Below, piece by piece: positions 46,148-58,480 of a stretch of 64,000 nucleotides of DNA (position 1 is its first letter; every line of letters starts with the position of its first letter). Made by a program: the position numbers and the translations under genes. The notes beneath the pieces were generated by a model. It had not been told where the DNA came from, ran no database searches, and saw only the letters and a program-made list of their open reading frames with translations. Source of the stretch: Pyrenochaeta sp. MPI-SDFR-AT-0127. Its lineage: Eukaryota; Ascomycota; Dothideomycetes; Pleosporales; Cucurbitariaceae. The DNA lies in assembly GCA_020747015.1 (NCBI GenBank), contig JAGTJM010000090.1, forward strand, positions 47,578-111,577. Reading direction: 5' to 3'.

Positions 46148-47560
46148 TATATTAGAGATATATCTATCTTTAATAGGTATATAGATTAATAGCTACAGCC
46201 TAACTAATATAAAGTGTAGATTAGTACTAGTATACTAGTATAGAGCGTAGTTATCTATGATTAGGGTAGTAAATAGGTAGGACTAGCTTTTTTAATTATC
46301 GCGATAATTCTATTAATACTAAGCCTAATTAGGAATTTTTTTATGCTTTTTAAAGTTAAGATATACTAGATCCAATAGGATTAGGAGATAGTTGCGAGTT
46401 TAGGTAAAAATATATTCTGAAAGTTAAGGAAGTATTTATGACTAAGAGCCTTACGAAACTATACGGTACTATAAGCACAGCCTATAAAATTGCGCTGAAC
46501 CCCTATAGCTCGTGTTGGAATTGGAGATCCCGCTTCCGTGCCCGATCTTAGGACCGCCCTACTTTCTACACTCAGCCAGAAAATTATGCCCCTCCATTAA
46601 ACTTATTTATAATAAGGCGAGTTGTGAATAATTATTTTCCAACGCTAATAAATAGTAAGCGTTCTTATAAACTCAAACAGAGACTTGCAGGTTGGTGGAG
46701 TAAAGGTCAGCGTTAATCCTTGTTAAGGAAACAGCCATCAGCATGTCTGGAAGACAGACCAATAATTACAGCAAGTGCAAGCATGCCCGCTTTCATTCTC
46801 TGTGGTGTTTGGAGGCCGTGCTTACTTCGTGCATATGTGTCTGCACTCAGTCTGTACGGCATCGCCAATCCAATAAAATGCGCGTCTGGCCATTTCAATG
46901 TCGAATGATATTGTTGCTGGAAGGCCCTCTGAAAAGTGGGTATAATGCACTTACCATTTCTGGCAATTTCAGCGACAGCTTGCCCATACATATGTTGTTG
47001 ACTTGGTCGTTATGCCTCCCATTGAGACGAAAACGGTATCATGCGGCTTTTGACCAGGGCTGTACGGATACAGCAGTTGGTGCTTAGTAGATACTCGCAA
47101 CCAGAAGGAGCTACATATTTCTGTGTGGGCCAGTAAGAAAGTTTGCCGTAACTGCGCTCTTTATCAAGGTAAACTGTGACTCTTCCCAAGTAAACTTCAC
47201 CTGGCATTCTACCCCCTACATTGCCTCATGTGATTCGCCAAGCTGCAGCTGAGATTCATGCGGCGAGCAGGATCCCCTGATCATCCCTCTCAATTTCGAT
47301 GCTGCGAACCCTCTGTGGCGCCCAAATATGAGCTGTACTGTCTCTGTGCGATCCTGATCTACCTTCTTGTCGCATCTACCGTAGAATCCACCATCATAAT
47401 TCGCAATTCCCTCCCTCATCGCCGGGGGTGCCTCAAGGACTATCGGCCTCCTACTTTAAAGCGGAATATAAATATTTACGTACATGTGAACGGCTTGTTA
47501 GGTGCTGCCAGGAGTATTAAACAACTTAACAATTTGCAGTGACTTTGGGGAAAGTTACAG
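46148..47560. other. AT-rich patch then intergenic sequence, no gene seen
   Basis: 46148 to about 46480 is strongly TA-rich, dominated by ta/tag/ata words like the large RIP blocks further right. The remainder has short frames on both strands (for example minus 46991-46713, 92 codons) with no recognisable family. Confidence 0.45.
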
Positions 47561-48018
47561 GGATGGGCCGCGATCTCACTCGCGTTACAATTCGCGAATG
47601 GGCTCATCGAGCTGTACGACTTCTAGGGTTCTGTCCGAGATGCGCCTCAAGAAGTCACCGATATGGTATTGGACTTAAAAATGCTTTCAAATATTTTTAA
47701 CGAGCTTAAGAATGCAAACCAAACTTCGGTTCCAAATCCCGCCGAGTCCGAATGTGGAGTGCATTCAAAGCTGCGCACGAGAAACAGAAGCTAAAGCAAT
47801 TCCGTGAATCTCTTCAAGAGACCAAAACCACTTTGTTACTTGCTTTGATGCCTAAATTGTATGGCGAATCCTTTCATAAGAATTGCCAGTCGAGGCTAAC
47901 TTGTGGTGCAGTCAGATGCCCCGGCAAATGTCGATGTAACGCAAGTCGAATTATATCGAACGAATTATTGGTAAAATGGAGTCCTGATACAAAATTCACG
48001 TTGTACTCGCCACTGTAA
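47561..48018 (+). pseudogene. Relic of a Helo-like N-terminal domain (fungal NLR/STAND protein)
   Basis: The translation from 47561 reads GWAAISLALQFANGLIELYDF, then a stop (TAG 47624-47626), then GSVRDAPQEVTDMVLDLKML, SNIFNELKNANQTSVPNP, all in one frame. A second frame continues with RMWSAFKAAHEKQKLKQF, RESLQETKTTLLLALMPK. This order matches the Helo-like/fungal N-terminal domain that precedes NACHT or ankyrin regions in fungal STAND proteins. The stop replaces a position where Trp is usual (TGG to TAG, a RIP-type change on the opposite strand). The segment between the two helical parts is missing and the frame shifts there. The C-terminal piece (CRCNASRIISNELLVKW) keeps Cys-rich remnants to the stop at 48018. 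No ATPase domain follows. Confidence 0.7.
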
Positions 48019-48217
48019 ATTTACTTCCGCCGATTTATCATCTCACAAATCGACAGCATATCCGTCTCCCTAGACCAACACTAAGGCAAGTTTTGTTAGC
48101 AGATGAACAGAGAAGAGTTTGAATGAAGGGTGATCACCAGGATCTGTTAATTGCCCATAATTTCCACGGCGTTTTGTCCGCTTAACAGGATTCCACTAAT
48201 ACGAAGTACTTCAACGT

Positions 48218-49587
48218 TTAAAGCAAGAATAGCAGAACTAACCCCTTGGACCAAACGCCGCGCCCATACTTGTGATATACCTCTTGCCCATTGTTGAACG
48301 AGCTCCAGTACTGTTTTTCACCCTCTCCTCCGAGAGCTGGGACGACAAAGGAAACCAACCCGGCAACGTCTGATTGCCACCCGCCTCGTACGTCCGGGAA
48401 AAATCGAAGGATTGTCTCGGGATGGGAAGCCTGTCCTCTCGGAACCCCTTTTGTCGTAGCCGAAGTAGTTTGGTAGTGCACCGCCCAGGTAGGCGACTGT
48501 GCTGTGATGAGGAGGGAGACTGTCATCGGTATCGACATTCGTGGTGTCAGGACCACTCTCACTACCACCGCCTCCACCACCTCCTCCGAACATGAATTCT
48601 CCATTTCGTGGCATTTAGATGATGTAATCCAACCCACCTCGATACAAAGACCATGCTCGGCTTGTTGAGAGACTCCTGTTCTCAGAGTATGATGGCCATT
48701 CTCCTGCTTTGGGAATACCAGCACCACCAACTTGTGCCCTCATATGTAATCGACTGCTGGAGATTTTGGTCTCCAGACCGGGGATTAGATGAGGAATCCA
48801 TGCGTTTGCTACATGGATGACATGAAGAGCTTGGATCTTGCCGCGAGATGTGGTGACTTGGAACGTTGCATTAGCAGTATCGATTGAGGAGACGTTGAGA
48901 ACGGGTGTGTTTGGATCGACAGAGAATGACGGGTGCTTCTGCAGGACCGACTTGAAAGAGTGTGTGATGAAACGATATGGCCAAATAGCACCTGCGACTA
49001 TTGGATTACCTGTGATCATACCTATGGTTTCCCACAAGAGAGATAGCGTCGACATCAGCTCAATCACGATAATAGTCTGAGAGAATAAACTCCCAGATCT
49101 GGGACTTCCTTCTTCAGCAGGTCTAACCGCTTCACTGCCTTTGGATAGCCTGCTTGATCGAAGAACGTATAAATGCTATTCACAACCCTTGCCTCCGACG
49201 CTTCCCGCCCCTCATCATCCAGCTCATTTGCGGCGGAGATCAATGCCTTAACATGAGCAGACCTCAGTCGCGTAATCTTCGCAGCTTCTTCTCCTCCCTT
49301 AGCTGAATCATACTCCGCGTACGAAGATGGACGAATGTGTCCACCATTGCGGCCCGTAGCCCAAGAACGGGCTTGTCGAGCTTCCAGCATGGCGATACGC
49401 AATGGCTAATCTTGGGGGAAATTCTTGAGAAGATAGTGCGCGATGCTGGTTCCCGCCATACCTGAGCCAATGATGACAACATCGACGGAGGAAGGTAATC
49501 GAAGGAGTTTGGCGATACCTTCAAGGGGAGGAGTTTGCCAGTATGATATCGTTGGGTTTTAGACAGGAAGGGCTGGATCTTGGGCAT
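48218..49587 (-). pseudogene. FAD-dependent oxidoreductase (DAO family), inactivated
   Basis: Read on the minus strand the pieces follow the order of fungal DAO-type oxidoreductases: YWQTPPLEG, SVDVVIIGSGMAGTSIAHYL (FAD-binding GxGxxG), a stop at 49408-49406, then PLRIAMLEARQARSWATGRNGGH, later GAIWPYRFITHSF, IHVANAWIPHLIPGL, a stop at 48617-48615, NGEFMFGG and HSTVAYLGGALPNYFG. Both stops are in frame with coding sequence on each side and sit where CAG and CAA would be expected, each one C-to-T change at CpA. At least two frameshifts are also present (near the N-terminus about 49550, and about 49080 at a TCTCTC run). The 3' end below about 48350 is not recognisable. Enzyme activity is excluded unless the sequence has errors. 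Confidence 0.75.
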
Positions 49588-49650
49588 GAGAAGATAAGGT
49601 ATGCAAGACGAGAACGATCAGGGCGTTGATTGATTTTGTCATTTTGGATT

Positions 49651-49672
49651 AACCCTGACCCTAACCCTGACC
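49651..49672. repeat. Interstitial telomere-like repeat
   Basis: AACCCTGACCCTAACCCTGACC: about three and a half CCCTRA units, close to the fungal telomere repeat TTAGGG read on the opposite strand, with two A-to-G variants. It sits just 5' of the FAD oxidoreductase relic. Confidence 0.6.
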
Positions 49673-50640
49673 TGTAAGGTGAGCGCATATTTTTATATCC
49701 AGTTTTCATAGGGGATAGATGTTATACCATTCTTTCTGGATATGGAGCGTCACTTCAGCATCTGTCTTAGCAATCTTGTCACACGCTAGCAGCCCGACCC
49801 TGGGGGAGGCTGTATGGATAGAAAGTTCGGCTGAAGAGCTGCAGAAGGGCGCGCCAACTACGCTTTCGGTTAGAGCACCCACCTCACGACTCCCCAGTTC
49901 GACTTGACCTCCCTCCAACACGCTTAAACGACAATATGATAGCCTTTGTATAAAGCGACTATAGGATAGGGAATGTGATAGGTAGTAACGTCTTAATTCT
50001 TCTCCAATCATCCTATCGGGTTACTCTGCCTCAACCTGTCCTTGCCTCGTAGTTCCCCAGTCCGTTCCTTCGTTGTCTTAATCAGCTCCTCTTCAAGAGT
50101 GGACGGTCTCAATCGTGACCATTCCCCGGAAGCATATTGACAACGCCGTTTCAAGGTATTTGTGGCAATGGCTCTAAATACTTCTGTACTTCGAGTTTCC
50201 AAGCTGATTGACGCTGTCAGCTACTTTCGCTCCTTTCTTTCCTCCTCTTCCAACGAGAGCATCACAGACGGTCTCATTAATGCAGTCGAGCGCTTGTCTG
50301 TTGATCCCTTTGTATTCGTGATCTGGCTCGGGGTCTCACGCTCCATATTAGCTCTCAAACAAGCTATACAACACAATGGCTCGGTCCAAATCCGCAGTCT
50401 TGGATTAGGCGATTGCGGGAGGAACTCAAATCCACCACCAGAAGGCGGGGGACATGAGATGAACTTGGCGACACCCCCGGACTTCTGAAACTATTATGGC
50501 ATTTTTTAGCTTACCAGATTTCGGCGGTGTATTCGGTACTATGGAGCTGTGCCAAGCAACATGATCCAGACAAGAGAGCTAGGATTACGGAACCCTTAAA
50601 GTCATTGCTCCCGTGAGCTTTCCCGAACGCAACGTTTCAC
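49673..50640. other. Intergenic, no gene seen
   Basis: Short frames only (for example plus 50162-50488) without family features. Confidence 0.4.
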
Positions 50641-51240
50641 ACTGCGGATCAGCGTTCTTTGATAAGACACTACGAGAAACTTGGATCAGCATGCACTCTG
50701 GGGTTTATCGCTGAGATATTCGGTTATGGGCTTAATAAAGGGTGGAAAGGAGTGTCGCGAATGTATTTGCTCACAAACCATACCGACATGTACAGGACTA
50801 TCATCGCAAGATCATGTCAAGGGAGGTGTAGATGCATATCAACATCACGAGGGCGCACTTAAAAAGGTCATTCCGTGGACTAATTCACTTAAACAACAAG
50901 GTTTACATTGCATATTACTGGAGGATAGAGTTCCTTCTCACAAGAGTCGCACCGCAGCTGACTATTTTCGTGTTGAAAAGGTTGAAACCATGTGGTGGGC
51001 TGGCCATTCGCCAGATGTACATGCATCTGAGCATGGTTAGCCCTGGCTCCGCAGCCACCGGACGAAGCATTCACGCTAAGCTGCACTTCAGAGGAGTGTA
51101 AACAACAGTAGGAGGCCGAGTGGGAGACCCTGCCAATTGAGCTCATTAAAAGGTGGGTAGATAATATTCACTGTGGTAGTGTGACGGTTTCTTGAACCAA
51201 AGGGCAAAAGTGATTTTCATAGGTGGCTACAACGCCTGAA
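50641..51240 (+). pseudogene. Tc1/mariner-type transposase relic (DDE_3-like)
   Basis: The frame from about 50816 reads GGVDAYQHHEGALKKVIPW, then CILLEDRVPSHKSRTAADYF (second catalytic Asp region), VEKVETMWWAGHSPDVHASEHG (third catalytic region), followed by TAG at 51039 in place of the usual Trp. A second frame continues with SCTSEECKQQ, another TAG, and EAEWETLPIELIKRWVDNI. Two Trp codons changed to TAG plus a frameshift show decay consistent with RIP. No terminal inverted repeats were found around it and the N-terminal DNA-binding part is not recognisable. Confidence 0.75.
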
Positions 51241-51911
51241 AATTGAGCTGTATAGCCATCTCTATATACCTAAACAGCCTTATTATTTCCAGCCTTCTAA
51301 ACTTTCGCGTTATATTGTTGTGTCCCTGTTTATATCGAGACTTATATAGGGTGCCGAGACAGGATCGCATCGGTGGGGTGGTCCTAACGCTCAAAAAATA
51401 CGAGCCACTTCGTACAGGGGGGGTTCAAAAGCCTGTGATAACTTTGGAGGCACTCACGTTACGGCAACTGCGTGACGCCTAGACCGAGCTCCAAGCGCTA
51501 CCAAGATATACAAAACTAAAACAAATAAAGTTGAGCCTGATCTCTCTACCAGAATAAGTCTGCGAAGACGGCAATATAGAGACTCTCTAGAAGATTCGAT
51601 TTATCTATAAATCTAAAGAGGTATAAAGGGATTCCTGCAGACTATCTCGTTTTCCTTCGTAATAAATATATACTTGCGATATGAACGATATCTACGGCAC
51701 TATAGCACTAATAGACCATCTTAGGAGGCATATACGGTCACCACTTGTAAACGAAGATAATGAGAGGAGCAGTGCAACCCGCAAAGATGCCAAAGATATG
51801 CTGAACGATGATGATGACATTATGAATTTTTTCGATATACAATCTAAGAACACGAACGGATGCGGTCGATATAGTCTTGCAACTAATACAGAAAAGGAAC
51901 AAGGCTCGGCG
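51241..51911. other. Intergenic, no supported gene
   Basis: AT-rich, decayed-looking DNA and the 3' region of the next HET gene. An open frame at 51681-51962 (+) overlaps the HET gene end and has no recognisable motif. Confidence 0.4.
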
Positions 51912-54321
51912 TCAGATGAGCTCTATCATTTCTTGCTCCGATCCAGAAAAGTCAATATATAGATGCTGCATGCGGCCGCATCCTATACGCCTGAAAACTC
52001 GCATATCCAACTTCGCATTCCCCTCAGCTTCCTCTAAAACTAGAAAAGTCGACATCTTCTCCCCATCCAATTCCGCATAATTGAGCTGTAGACACCAGTA
52101 CTCGTGCTTCTCGTCAAACTCAATATCATTTGGGAGCATCTCATCCAACCTGACCACAAAAACGTCAGTCTCACTACTTTCCTCACCTTCCCGCCCAAAC
52201 AGCCGCCGTCGGATGCAATCCCACTGAAATGAGTGCTTCTGAAGTGGGCCTTCAAGCGTCAATTTCGATGACGCTATTCTCGAGAAAAGGGGTATCGACT
52301 CCCATAGGACCTGAACTTCCTTGATCTGCGTCGTTATTGTGCTCTCCTTCGTGGATGGAAAGTAAACCACACCGCCAGGATATTTGTGCACATGCAACGA
52401 CAGCCAACTCCAGGAGGGCACATTAGCGAGACCAGATCTTTCCGTCGGATACGAAGCCACTATATGATGGTCAACAAGGCGCGTCCGCCACGCAAGATCT
52501 CTCACCAACGCCTCTTTCCACAAGCCCAAGAGGAACGTGTGCTCTGTTTTCTCTCCATAATGCCGCATAACCCCATGCAGCGCGGGAAAACGATCTGTCT
52601 GCTTCGTAAAAGAGCGCTGGCTGAAATCGCTCACCCAAGCAGTCCAATCATAATAGCTGCCTGCTAGACTGTACCGATCCCCAGGAATATTCAACGCGAC
52701 GTTATGATCGATGTACCCGTCTTCCGAGTGCACCTTCTCCGAGCACTGCCAGTACATCTGCTTCCGCCCACAGTACAGCACGCGCGGCGCAAGAGTAAGC
52801 TCCTGGAACACCCAGCCACGCATGTTCAGGGGAGACGAGAAGACTTCGACTGGATCCGCTGGCGTTGGGCGTACTCTAACTCTCCTGCCATTCATGTTTG
52901 GTCCACTCAGAGACATGGCACCCCACCCGAGATCTAGAGCACAGCCCCCATTGCAGTTTGGTGAGTCGATTGCTGCAATATTGAGGTAGCTGCCGTGATA
53001 TACTTCTGCCATGCGCATCGCCTCGTGTTGCCAATCCTGCTCGTCGTCCTGGATGATGCAGAGTGAATCGATCCAGATATACCGTAATCCAAGCGCTCTT
53101 GTGATCTTCATGGCGTCCTTGAAAGTTCTGGGGATCCGGCGTTGGGTGCGGTTGTAGAGAGGGAAGATGCTCTCCGTGAAGTCTTGCAGGTTGGCCTTAA
53201 GCATGCGCACGGGTTGCTCGTCACCCCAGCGGTGACTGAGCGTAGTGTACTGAATGTTTTGCGGGTCAAGTGTGCTGGTGTCTACCAAATGGGGGTCAAA
53301 AGAGCCTGGATGTATGTTTCCGAAGAGATCTATGAGTCGGGTCGGCAGAGATCTTCTGTCCGACATGCGTTGTCTACATTGTTCATGCCGTGACTGACAC
53401 GCATCCAGCCACTCGTTGACAACAGGCATACGAGTGCCAAGCTGAAGAGGCACTCGATCAGACCAAATGGCACGCTGTGGAATAGGACCTGTATACCCAG
53501 TCAGCGTCAGCCTCATCTGCAACCTACGAATTGTATTTACCTGATCCGTCCTCCGCCATTAGCAAAAACCGAAACCTTGGATCGTCCACACATCCACCTA
53601 TATACAACGTAAACTCATGAATTCCGGCACTAGCGATTGCCAACGCATTACAAAATGGCATCGCGTATCCTCCACTACCAATCTCGTAGTTCCGCAACTC
53701 CATGTAGCGATCTTGAGGATACCGTTGAGGAAAGTAGTTGAGGTGCTCCTCGGTGCCTTCGATCAGACTCCAGCACAGTCCGCATGTCTCGGAGGACCTC
53801 TTCATGTTCCAGAATAACTCGTAATGTTCGGGAATACAATATGAATTGCTCTCCTTGTTGTTTTCCAAAACCTGGATGAGGAGACTCTCGCAGTACGAGC
53901 ACACTGAACTGCCGGCTTTGGCATACTTGTCACTGAATTCGTCATCTGACTGGGAGCCTGCGATGGAGCTTTCATGCTTGAAACTACTGTGCTCAGAGTC
54001 GTCGTCTTCGAGATTATAGGCTTCGCTATCATCTTCTTCGCTAACTTCAGATCCTTCAGTTATATTTTCAGAGCCTACCTGGATATCAGTGTTGACATCA
54101 GAGATTGCGGCGTCCTCAGGAATGGTGCCTGGTGCTAGCTTCGGGGACTCTTTCACTGTAGCAGCCATACCGTGTGGCTCAGGGTATGGGCTATGATGAG
54201 TTATGGAGCATTGACATTCAGCTCTAGCAAGGTCACGAAAGAACTCGTATACCCCACCCGTTCTAGTCCTAAACTGGGCAAGGGTCCCAAGCTCCTTCGT
54301 ATTCCGTCTCCACTTTCGCAT
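51912..54321 (-). CDS. HET-domain protein 2
   Basis: Exons complement(51912..53488, 53541..54321); one 52-nt intron (GTAAAT...ATACAG) splitting a Gly codon in DGSG|PIPQRAIW; 785 residues. HET core motifs: YTTLSHRWGDEQP, RIPRTFKDAMKITRALGLRY, IWIDSLCIIQDDEQDW, MAEVYHGSYLNIAA, and LNMRGWVFQE. The N-terminal part has an acidic Ser/Glu/Asp-rich region and a Cys pair segment (SVCSYCESLL, ETCGLCWSLIEGTEEHL) seen in many fungal HET proteins. The first ATG (54321) is used; Met at 54168 is an alternative start. The domain suggests a role in allorecognition or cell death, but no partner is known. Confidence 0.92.
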
Positions 54322-54369
54322 TTGGTCGCAATCGATCGTTTGATGCCCTAGCTCTCTTCACCTCTCAAA

Positions 54370-56090
54370 ATAGAGTTCTAGCATAGAGGTCTAGCAAAAA
54401 AAGGGTGCAGCCTAGCCCTCTACGACGCCATGCGCTTAATCTTTCTAGTAGATAATGCCACCCTATATAAACATCTATAACACTAGGTAGGGTTAGTAGG
54501 AGAGTAATTCTAAGAAAGTAGTATATAATAGAGTTAGAAGTAAGATAGTATAGTTACCTATCAGGTATAAAGCTATAATAAAGTTTAGAATTTATCTGTA
54601 TAGATCCTAAACTTATAGTTTTAAATATATCTAGATACTTAATAAAATATATTTTAACTATAACAAAGTTATTTATAATATAACGACACAGGTGCTAAAG
54701 GGTTCTAAAAAGGATCCGAGGGTAACTCAAGGGTATATAGGAGTGCGTGCTACGGTAGATAACCAAGAACACCTCTATTCCTATAGGTCTAGTACGGAAG
54801 GATAAGAAGAACTTACCCTACTATCTACTACTAAAGAGCTATATTTATATGTGGAGAAATAGGGGTAACGGGGCCTATTCGGGGCAGTATCAGAGGTAGG
54901 TCTAATACTACCTAAGTAGGACCCTTCGTCCTATAGGAACGCGTATGCGTCCCTATTTCTATATAACGTTCGTTATATATAAGGCCGCTAAGAAAGCTAC
55001 TATATAGAGAGAGGGTAGCTATAAATAGCTACTATAGAGGCGCCTCCTAAACTATACCCACTTAGGTTAATACTTAAGGGATAGTATAAGATATATTTAG
55101 AAAGATTATAGGTAGTTAGCTAGGAATAGAGATAAAGGGTGACTTATAGATGTACACTACTATAGCTAACTAATAAGGTACTCTAGCTCTATAGGGAAAG
55201 TATATAGAATAGCCGCAGATCCTTGGATAAGTGGGGATCAGAGAGACGACGCCAAGCGCTAGGGGGAGACTTAGGCATTGCGATGGCCGACGCAAAATGC
55301 CTCTACCAGCCTGGAAAATACAGCATTCAGTTAGTAGAACCAGTATCTAGATACCGTGAGAATTATGAGTAGATAGTAGTCGAGGGAAGACGGTAGGCTC
55401 TAGGGGATAGACAGCTCTTCTGGAGTGACATGAGGCGTCACGGATCAACACCCGCACCGGGAATAGCTGCGAAGAAGGTGTGGATGATACCGAGTAGGAC
55501 CAATCCATCCATTCATCTATTATTATTATACAAAAATCACTACAGACAGCGAGAACCTAATTTTTGGAATATATTCGGAATATCGCGCGCGAACGGTCGC
55601 TCTTAACGCCAATCGACTAGCTAGTACTCCGCCGTAGCGCCCACTGCGACTAAAGTGCCATGGCGACGCCGTGGCTCTAGCAGCCCGTATGGCCCATCTT
55701 ATTCCGTGAGTATACTACACGACTCAGCACCTACCTTCAGGACGCGCTAACTTACATCGAGTGCACTTATAGCCAGCCCGTGATGGCAGACCTCGTCAAG
55801 ATTATCATCTATGGAAACGCTTTTAGAGAGGATTTAAGAAAGGTGAAAAGGTAAGGGAGGATAAGGATGAGTTAAGGAAATGGGATAGCCTGGGGTTCTA
55901 TTATACATTTAGGGGAGATGCTAAAGACTCACCCGTTTGGACTATATAGAGATATTCATAACTACGAGATTATTTTAAGTGAATCTTTAGTATTGCAGCG
56001 TTGATGATTAAGTGATGAGTGGAAGGTTATAATCATATAGTTATGGTCAGTCAATCTATCCCTCCATTCAGAGAAAGGCAGCGGAAGAGT
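54370..56090. repeat. AT-rich RIP-degraded repeat block
   Basis: Composition changes abruptly upstream of the HET gene to tata/tag-dominated sequence, densest at 54380-55220. Remnants with normal composition occur at 55220-55320 and 55550-55860. No open frame survives and I could not assign a transposon family. Confidence 0.6.
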
Positions 56091-56579
56091 TATGAATTTG
56101 TGGCGAGAAAATGATTTACCGCGCTGTGAAGTATTGCAGCAGAGTCATACGGACCATAGACTCGCTTCCACCCCATGAATGCGATGATCCTGCCTCTTGG
56201 AGTCACGTGAATGCAAAGCTACCCTTACCTCTTCTGTTTTCTTTTGGTCAACTAAGGCTTAAGTCCATTGATTCCAAAGCACACAGACGCGAAAATCGAC
56301 CCCTTGCACATCTTTCATCGCAAAGTGTAAAGGTGCACATTCGATGCATCTTGCGCTAGCTGCCCTCGGCCTATATGGCTGCCAAGCTCAAATCTCCCCC
56401 CACCCCCCTCCCTCTCGCCGCCCGCCCGCACGCCGAAAAGTTGCCTGTCGAAGGGACCTGCCAAGCGGACGCGATAGAATCGCATGATTGCTATGTACCT
56501 ATAGGTTGCCTTTCTCGACTCCTTTCAATGGGATCACAGCAGGAAATTCGTCGTTGAATGTTACGACCGGGACGCGCCA
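56091..56579. other. Normal-composition flank left of the transposon
   Basis: No gene recognised; a pyrimidine-rich run (ctccccccacccccctccctctcgccgc-like) occurs near 56391-56420. Confidence 0.4.
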
Positions 56580-56581
56580 TA

Positions 56582-56626
56582 ACGTGTTCCACCACCACGC
56601 GCACGTCCCTACAGCTCGCACGCGAA
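56582..56626 (+). repeat. Left terminal inverted repeat (45 bp)
   Basis: Begins ACGTGTTCCACCACCACGCG and ends CGCACGCGAA. It is identical, base for base, to the reverse complement of 58656-58700. It is GC-rich and keeps its CpA dinucleotides. Confidence 0.9.
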
Positions 56627-56639
56627 CGCGATTCTCCAT

Positions 56640-58480
56640 CCGATCTTCAACACGCGATAACTCCACCAAAATAGCAAATATTAAGGCTGTAATTAATGCC
56701 CTGAACTCCTTAGAGATAGGGGAATCTTTTAGTTATATAGATTATATAGATAAGTATACTTGTAATCGGATAACGCTGTTAAAGAGGCATAGAGGTATAT
56801 AGTAATCGCGTAAGTAGTATATTAAGAATAGTAGATTACTTAATACTACGCAGGAAAAAGAGCTTATATAGTATATCTATACGCTTTACTTATAAGGACT
56901 ACCCCCTTCTAAGCCTATATTATAAAATTTTATAAGCTAGTTAGCTTAGAGACCTATAGGTAAAAACTAGGCTAATCGCTTTATTAAACGTCACGACCTT
57001 AAGCTTATCTTATATTAGGTATCTAGCCTTAATCGTAATTACTTTAAAGCTAATTCCCTCTTTAAGTATATACTCTACTTTAAGCTCCTTAAGTAAAAAA
57101 TTAAATAATATAAGATTAACGCGCGCTATATATATAATATAGATAAGAAGAGCTTCCTTATTAGACTACTATCTAAGGTTAAGCGCGTTTTTATAAGGAC
57201 GGCGTATAAGGTAGGAATACTAAGGTATATAATTTAGGATAGTAATTATAAGTAAATTACTACTATAGCTTATATCTACGCTAATAGTACTACTCTTACG
57301 CCTACTCTTATCTACTAAGCTTAATTAGACCAGATTTAAGATACGTAGTTATAAGACTTTAAGCTCTAGTATTATAAGGCCTTCTTTACTAGCTTACTAA
57401 ATAGATAGATAAGTAACTAGATAGGCCTATTATAGCTTAAATAGGTATTCGATCGCAAGATAAAAGTAAAGACTAGATAAGGTTAGAGGCTACTTATCCT
57501 TAATAGCTATAGATCTTATATATCTATAGATTTTATTAACTATTATAATAATAATAAGATCCTCCTTACTATCTATCCTCCTTACTTAACTTATACGCTT
57601 CAGCCGCTTAACGTATATATATTTACGCCTCTTATAGCTACTTACTATTATAAGCTATCTAGCTTTCTAGAGTAGGTATAGGGCCTTACCTTAATTACTA
57701 AGAGAGATTTTTTTTAACTCTTCTATTAAGCCTAGAGCTTAACTTTTAATAAGTAAGCTATCCTAAAGGCGTTTAAGGCTATAGGCCTCTTACCTTTTAA
57801 TTCTAATATTATCCTCTTACGATTTAATATTATACTAAGTAGTAATACTAGGCTATTATTAAGCAGAAGCTCCTCCTCTATACTTAGTGCGAGCGATTAG
57901 AGAAAGATAGAGAGGCTGCTTAAGTAAGCTATAGATAATATCTATAATTCTAAATTAAAGAAGCTTAGCTAAATAATCTATATAATCTTAGTTTAAAATA
58001 CTCTACTTTAATATAAAAACTTATAACTTAAAGAGGCTCTTAATAATAAGTAGAAGCGTAGGAAGCGTAGTAAGGCCTTACTCCTTAAGCCTCCTTAGGA
58101 TTATAATAGTAGTACTATATTCTAGTTACCCTTAAAAGTAGAGGCTGCTTATAATTAGTAAAGGTAGAAGGATATAATAAAGTAATAGCTATAATACTAA
58201 AAAAGCGAGGCTACTAAGCTTTAAGAGTAGGAGAAGCTTACTAAAGCTAAATTACTTAAATAGAGGTAAAGGATAAGGATTATAGCTAAGGAGAAGTAAG
58301 ATAGTAAAAAGGCCTTAAAGGTAGTATAAAGAGAAGGGGTAAAGATTATCTAAGAGATTAAGAAATAACTTAAATAAGATATTAAGATCTCTAAAAAAGG
58401 TAAGAGGTAAAGCGTTAAGCTAGGTAAAGTAAAAAATATAGTAGTAGTTAAGGAGGAGCCTCTTATTACGCAGGACGCGG
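56640..58480 (+). pseudogene. Pogo-like transposase, heavily RIP-mutated
   Basis: Recognisable pieces in order: an HTH_psq-like start (IKAVINALNSLEIGESFSY ... TLLKRHRG, 56670-56800); a CENP-B/Tc5-type HTH region (QEKEL-like to 57000); YNIDKKSFLI around 57130-57160 with the first catalytic Asp retained; ITTIAYIYANSTTLTPTLIY; LLILNSYRSY around 57500, where the second catalytic Asp reads Asn; LLTIYPPYLTYTLQPLNVYIF; TKRDFF; and a Lys/Arg-rich tail. Dozens of in-frame TAA/TAG codons interrupt it. Nearly all differences from the expected pattern are C-to-T or G-to-A. It cannot make an active protein. Confidence 0.8.

Noticed and set aside
46713..46991. 92-codon minus-strand frame next to the AT-rich patch
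   Set aside because: No domain, signal or homology recognised, and neighbouring frames are equally open.
50162..50488. 108-codon plus-strand frame
   Set aside because: Low-complexity Ser run and no recognisable fold; not supported as a gene.
51681..51962. 93-codon plus-strand frame overlapping the end of HET gene 2
   Set aside because: Overlaps a strongly supported gene on the other strand and lacks motifs.
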